Below the pieces are notes generated by a model, which saw only the letters and a list, made by a program, of their open reading frames with translations, did not search any database and was not told where the DNA came from. This document shows positions 6,681 to 8,162 of a stretch of DNA of 8,162 nt, in pieces (positions within the stretch are counted from its first letter, which is position 1; each line of letters starts with the position of its first letter). The DNA is taken from assembly GCA_016179165.1 (NCBI GenBank), contig JACORX010000395.1:1-8162 (forward strand). Direction: 5' to 3'. The position numbers and the translations under genes were made by a program. Origin of the DNA: Candidatus Rokuibacteriota bacterium. GTDB taxonomy: Bacteria > Methylomirabilota > Methylomirabilia > Rokubacteriales > CSP1-6.

Positions 6681-8000
6681 GTGGGCTTCGTGGCGCTCGG
6701 AGTGGCAACGGTCGTGATGCTGGTGGCATTCCTCGCCGGCTTACACGTGGCGTCCTCGCTCGGCGTCCTCGGCCTCTCCCTCCTCTCCATCTTTGGCGAC
6801 CGGCCGCTGTGGGACCTCGTGGGCCTCATCGCCTGGAACACCAATACGAGCTTCGTGCTCGTGGCGATCCCGCTCTTCCTCCTCATGGGCGAGCTGCTCC
6901 TCAGATCCGGCGAGTCCGACCGCATGTACCGCGTGCTCGCCCACTGGTTCAGTCCCATCCCCGGCGGGCTCCTGCACAGCAATATCGCGGCGTGCGCGAC
7001 CTTCTCGGCGGTGTCCGGCTCGAGCGTGGCCACCGCCGCCACCATCGGCTCCGTCGCGCTGCCGGCCTTCCGCACCCGCGGCTACAACGAGCGGCTGGTG
7101 CTGGGCTCGCTCGCCGGCGGCGGCGCCCTGGGCAACCTCATCCCGCCGGGCATCGCCTTCATCGTCTACGGCGTCCTCATGGAGGTCTCGATCGGCCGCC
7201 TCTACATCGCCGGCATCGTCCCCGGCATCCTGGTGTCACTCCTCTTCATGCTCTTCATCTTCATCGTCGCCCTCATCCGCCCCGACTGGGCGCCGCGCGA
7301 GCCCGCCGCCCCATGGTCGGTCATGCTCCACGGCCTCCTCGACCTGCTGCCCACCGTCGCCCTCATCTTCCTCGTCCTGGGGACGATCTACCTCGGCGTC
7401 GCCACCCCCACCGAGTCCGCCGCCTTCGGCGTGAGCGGCGCGTTCGTGCTCGCGCTGCTCGCCCACCGCGTGAACGGCCGCATGCTGCGGGGCGTTTTCC
7501 TCTCGACGGCGCGCAGCACCGCCGTCGTCATGTTGATCCTCACCGGGGCCTTCGTCCTCAACTCGACCTTCGCCATCCTCGGCATCCCCTATGCGATCTC
7601 CCAGTCGGTGGCGGCCATGCACCTCACGCCGTTCGCCACGATCGGGATGCTCGTCGTCCTCTACCTCATCCTGGGCACCTTCATGGACGGCTTCGCGATG
7701 ATGGTCACCACCATCCCCGTGATCCTGCCCATGCTCAAGGCGCAGAACATCGATCTCGTGTGGTTCGGCGTGATCGCGGTGATGCTGACGGAGGCGGCGC
7801 TCATCTCGCCCCCGGAAGGCCTGAACCTCTACGTCATCCAGGCGTTCCGGAAACCGGGAGAGGAAGGGACCCGGGGCACCATCATGGACGTCTATGTGGG
7901 TGTGATGCCGTTCTTCGCCCTCATGATGCTCGGCATCGCCTTGGTGATCGCCTTTCCCCAGATCGCCGTGTGGCTCCCCAACACGATGAGGGGGAAGTAA
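6681..8000 (+). CDS. dctM: TRAP transporter large membrane subunit (DctM family)
   Basis: 439 residues, almost entirely hydrophobic, with about 12 membrane segments; length and content are typical of DctM, the subunit that carries the substrate and sodium ions. Family motifs in order: AIPLFLLMGELLLRSG at 62-77, GGLLHSNIAACATFSAVSGS at 95-114, GNLIPPGIAFIVYGVL at 151-166, YLGVATPTESAAFG at 237-250, LGTFMDGFAMMVTTIPVILP at 331-350 and EAALISPPEGLNLYVIQAF at 371-389. In the last motif Glu379 stands where a hydrophobic residue (Val or Ile in PPVGLN) is more common. The GTG start has a good Shine-Dalgarno site. The gene ends with TAA inside a short perfect hairpin. It completes a P-Q-M TRAP operon. 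Confidence 0.95.
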   Translation: MGFVALGVATVVMLVAFLAGLHVASSLGVLGLSLLSIFGDRPLWDLVGLIAWNTNTSFVLVAIPLFLLMGELLLRSGESDRMYRVLAHWFSPIPGGLLHSNIAACATFSAVSGSSVATAATIGSVALPAFRTRGYNERLVLGSLAGGGALGNLIPPGIAFIVYGVLMEVSIGRLYIAGIVPGILVSLLFMLFIFIVALIRPDWAPREPAAPWSVMLHGLLDLLPTVALIFLVLGTIYLGVATPTESAAFGVSGAFVLALLAHRVNGRMLRGVFLSTARSTAVVMLILTGAFVLNSTFAILGIPYAISQSVAAMHLTPFATIGMLVVLYLILGTFMDGFAMMVTTIPVILPMLKAQNIDLVWFGVIAVMLTEAALISPPEGLNLYVIQAFRKPGEEGTRGTIMDVYVGVMPFFALMMLGIALVIAFPQIAVWLPNTMRGK

Positions 8001-8007
8001 CCCCCTC
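7988..8007 (+). repeat. Perfect 7-bp hairpin over the dctM stop codon
   Basis: GAGGGGG (7988-7994) and CCCCCTC (8001-8007) are exact reverse complements around the six-base loop AAGTAA, which holds the TAA stop. The stem is nearly all G-C and should be stable. No T-run follows (CCCCTGTCGG comes next), so it is not a standard intrinsic terminator. It could act as a 3'-end stabiliser, a pause site or a weak terminator before the ligase gene, or be chance in GC-rich DNA. Confidence 0.35.
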
Positions 8008-8036
8008 CCCCTGTCGGCAAGGCCACGGGACCGACG

Positions 8037-8162
8037 ATGACGTCCACCTTTCCGCAAGCGACGACGTTGTGGGGCGCGCTGCGCCGAACCGCGGACCGGC
8101 ACCCGGAGCGGGACGCCATCCTGTTCGGCGACCGCCGTGTCGCGTACGGGGAACTGCTCGCC
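8037..8162 (+). CDS. AMP-dependent acyl-CoA synthetase/ligase, N-terminal start only, runs off right edge
   Basis: 42 residues from ATG 8037 to the end of the window, of a family that usually has 500-560. The segment LWGALRRTADRHPERDAILF, then GDRRVAYGELLA, is the standard opening of AMP-binding (ANL superfamily) enzymes: a helix, the H-P-x-R-x-A turn, and a strand pair leading to the T/A-Y-x-E-L helix. These enzymes activate a carboxylic acid with ATP and transfer it to coenzyme A. The catalytic P-loop and the adenylate motifs lie beyond the window, so substrate class cannot be judged. The upstream gap of 36 bases has no clear Shine-Dalgarno site or promoter, so read-through from the TRAP operon is possible. 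Confidence 0.78.
   Translation, partial: MTSTFPQATTLWGALRRTADRHPERDAILFGDRRVAYGELLA

Noticed and set aside
7236..8102. 288-codon minus-strand frame opposite dctM
   Set aside because: Its product is dominated by His, Asp, Glu, Gly and Arg. It is the antisense image of Leu/Ile/Val-rich membrane helices.
1..8162. CRISPR array, tRNA or rRNA gene, insertion sequence, or direct-repeat array
   Set aside because: I looked for spaced repeats, cloverleaf-like segments, transposase motifs and terminal inverted repeats and saw none. Nearly all bases are covered by the genes listed.

Overview
The window is a very GC-rich, gene-dense stretch of a bacterial chromosome. It holds seven complete protein genes and two that run off the ends. 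Third codon positions are almost always G or C, GTG starts are common, and several genes overlap by four bases. Together with the gene content (amidase, hydantoinase A/B, TRAP transporter, acyl-CoA ligase), this suggests a soil or subsurface heterotroph such as a Rokubacteria-like lineage or a high-GC proteobacterium. That assignment is an inference from style, because no rRNA or other marker gene is present.

Left part (1-896, minus strand): a two-gene transcription unit. A small GatC/AtzG-like protein (start near 896) is followed after 17 bases by an amidase-signature hydrolase (GTG start at 702). The amidase leaves the window at base 1 with all three catalytic residues already encoded. A gap of only 28 bases (897-924) separates this unit from the rightward genes. 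It carries two face-to-face promoter-like elements whose predicted start points fall on the two ATG codons, so both messages may be leaderless.

Centre (925-4912, plus strand): a short SnoaL/NTF2-like protein that appears to lack its C-terminus, then hyuA and hyuB, the two subunits of an ATP-dependent hydantoinase/oxoprolinase-type enzyme. The three genes are joined by GTGA and ATGA overlaps and are probably translated as one coupled unit.

Right part (5030-8000, plus strand): a complete TRAP transporter in the order dctP (periplasmic binding protein with signal peptide), dctQ (small membrane subunit) and dctM (large membrane subunit). The dctQ start is unclear, and an 8-codon reading frame precedes it. 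A short perfect hairpin sits over the dctM stop codon. At 8037 an acyl-CoA synthetase/AMP-dependent ligase begins and runs off the right edge.

Working model (inference): the TRAP system imports a carboxylate-bearing solute. HyuA/HyuB open a cyclic amide (hydantoin, oxoproline or lactam type) at the cost of ATP. The amidase with its small partner cleaves the resulting linear amide or carbamoyl group, and the ligase activates the acid to a CoA thioester. Each family is well known. What may be new is the combination, the truncated NTF2-like gene, the compact divergent promoter and the odd dctQ start. I found no RNA gene, CRISPR array, insertion sequence or attachment site, and no stretch over 300 bases lacks a gene.
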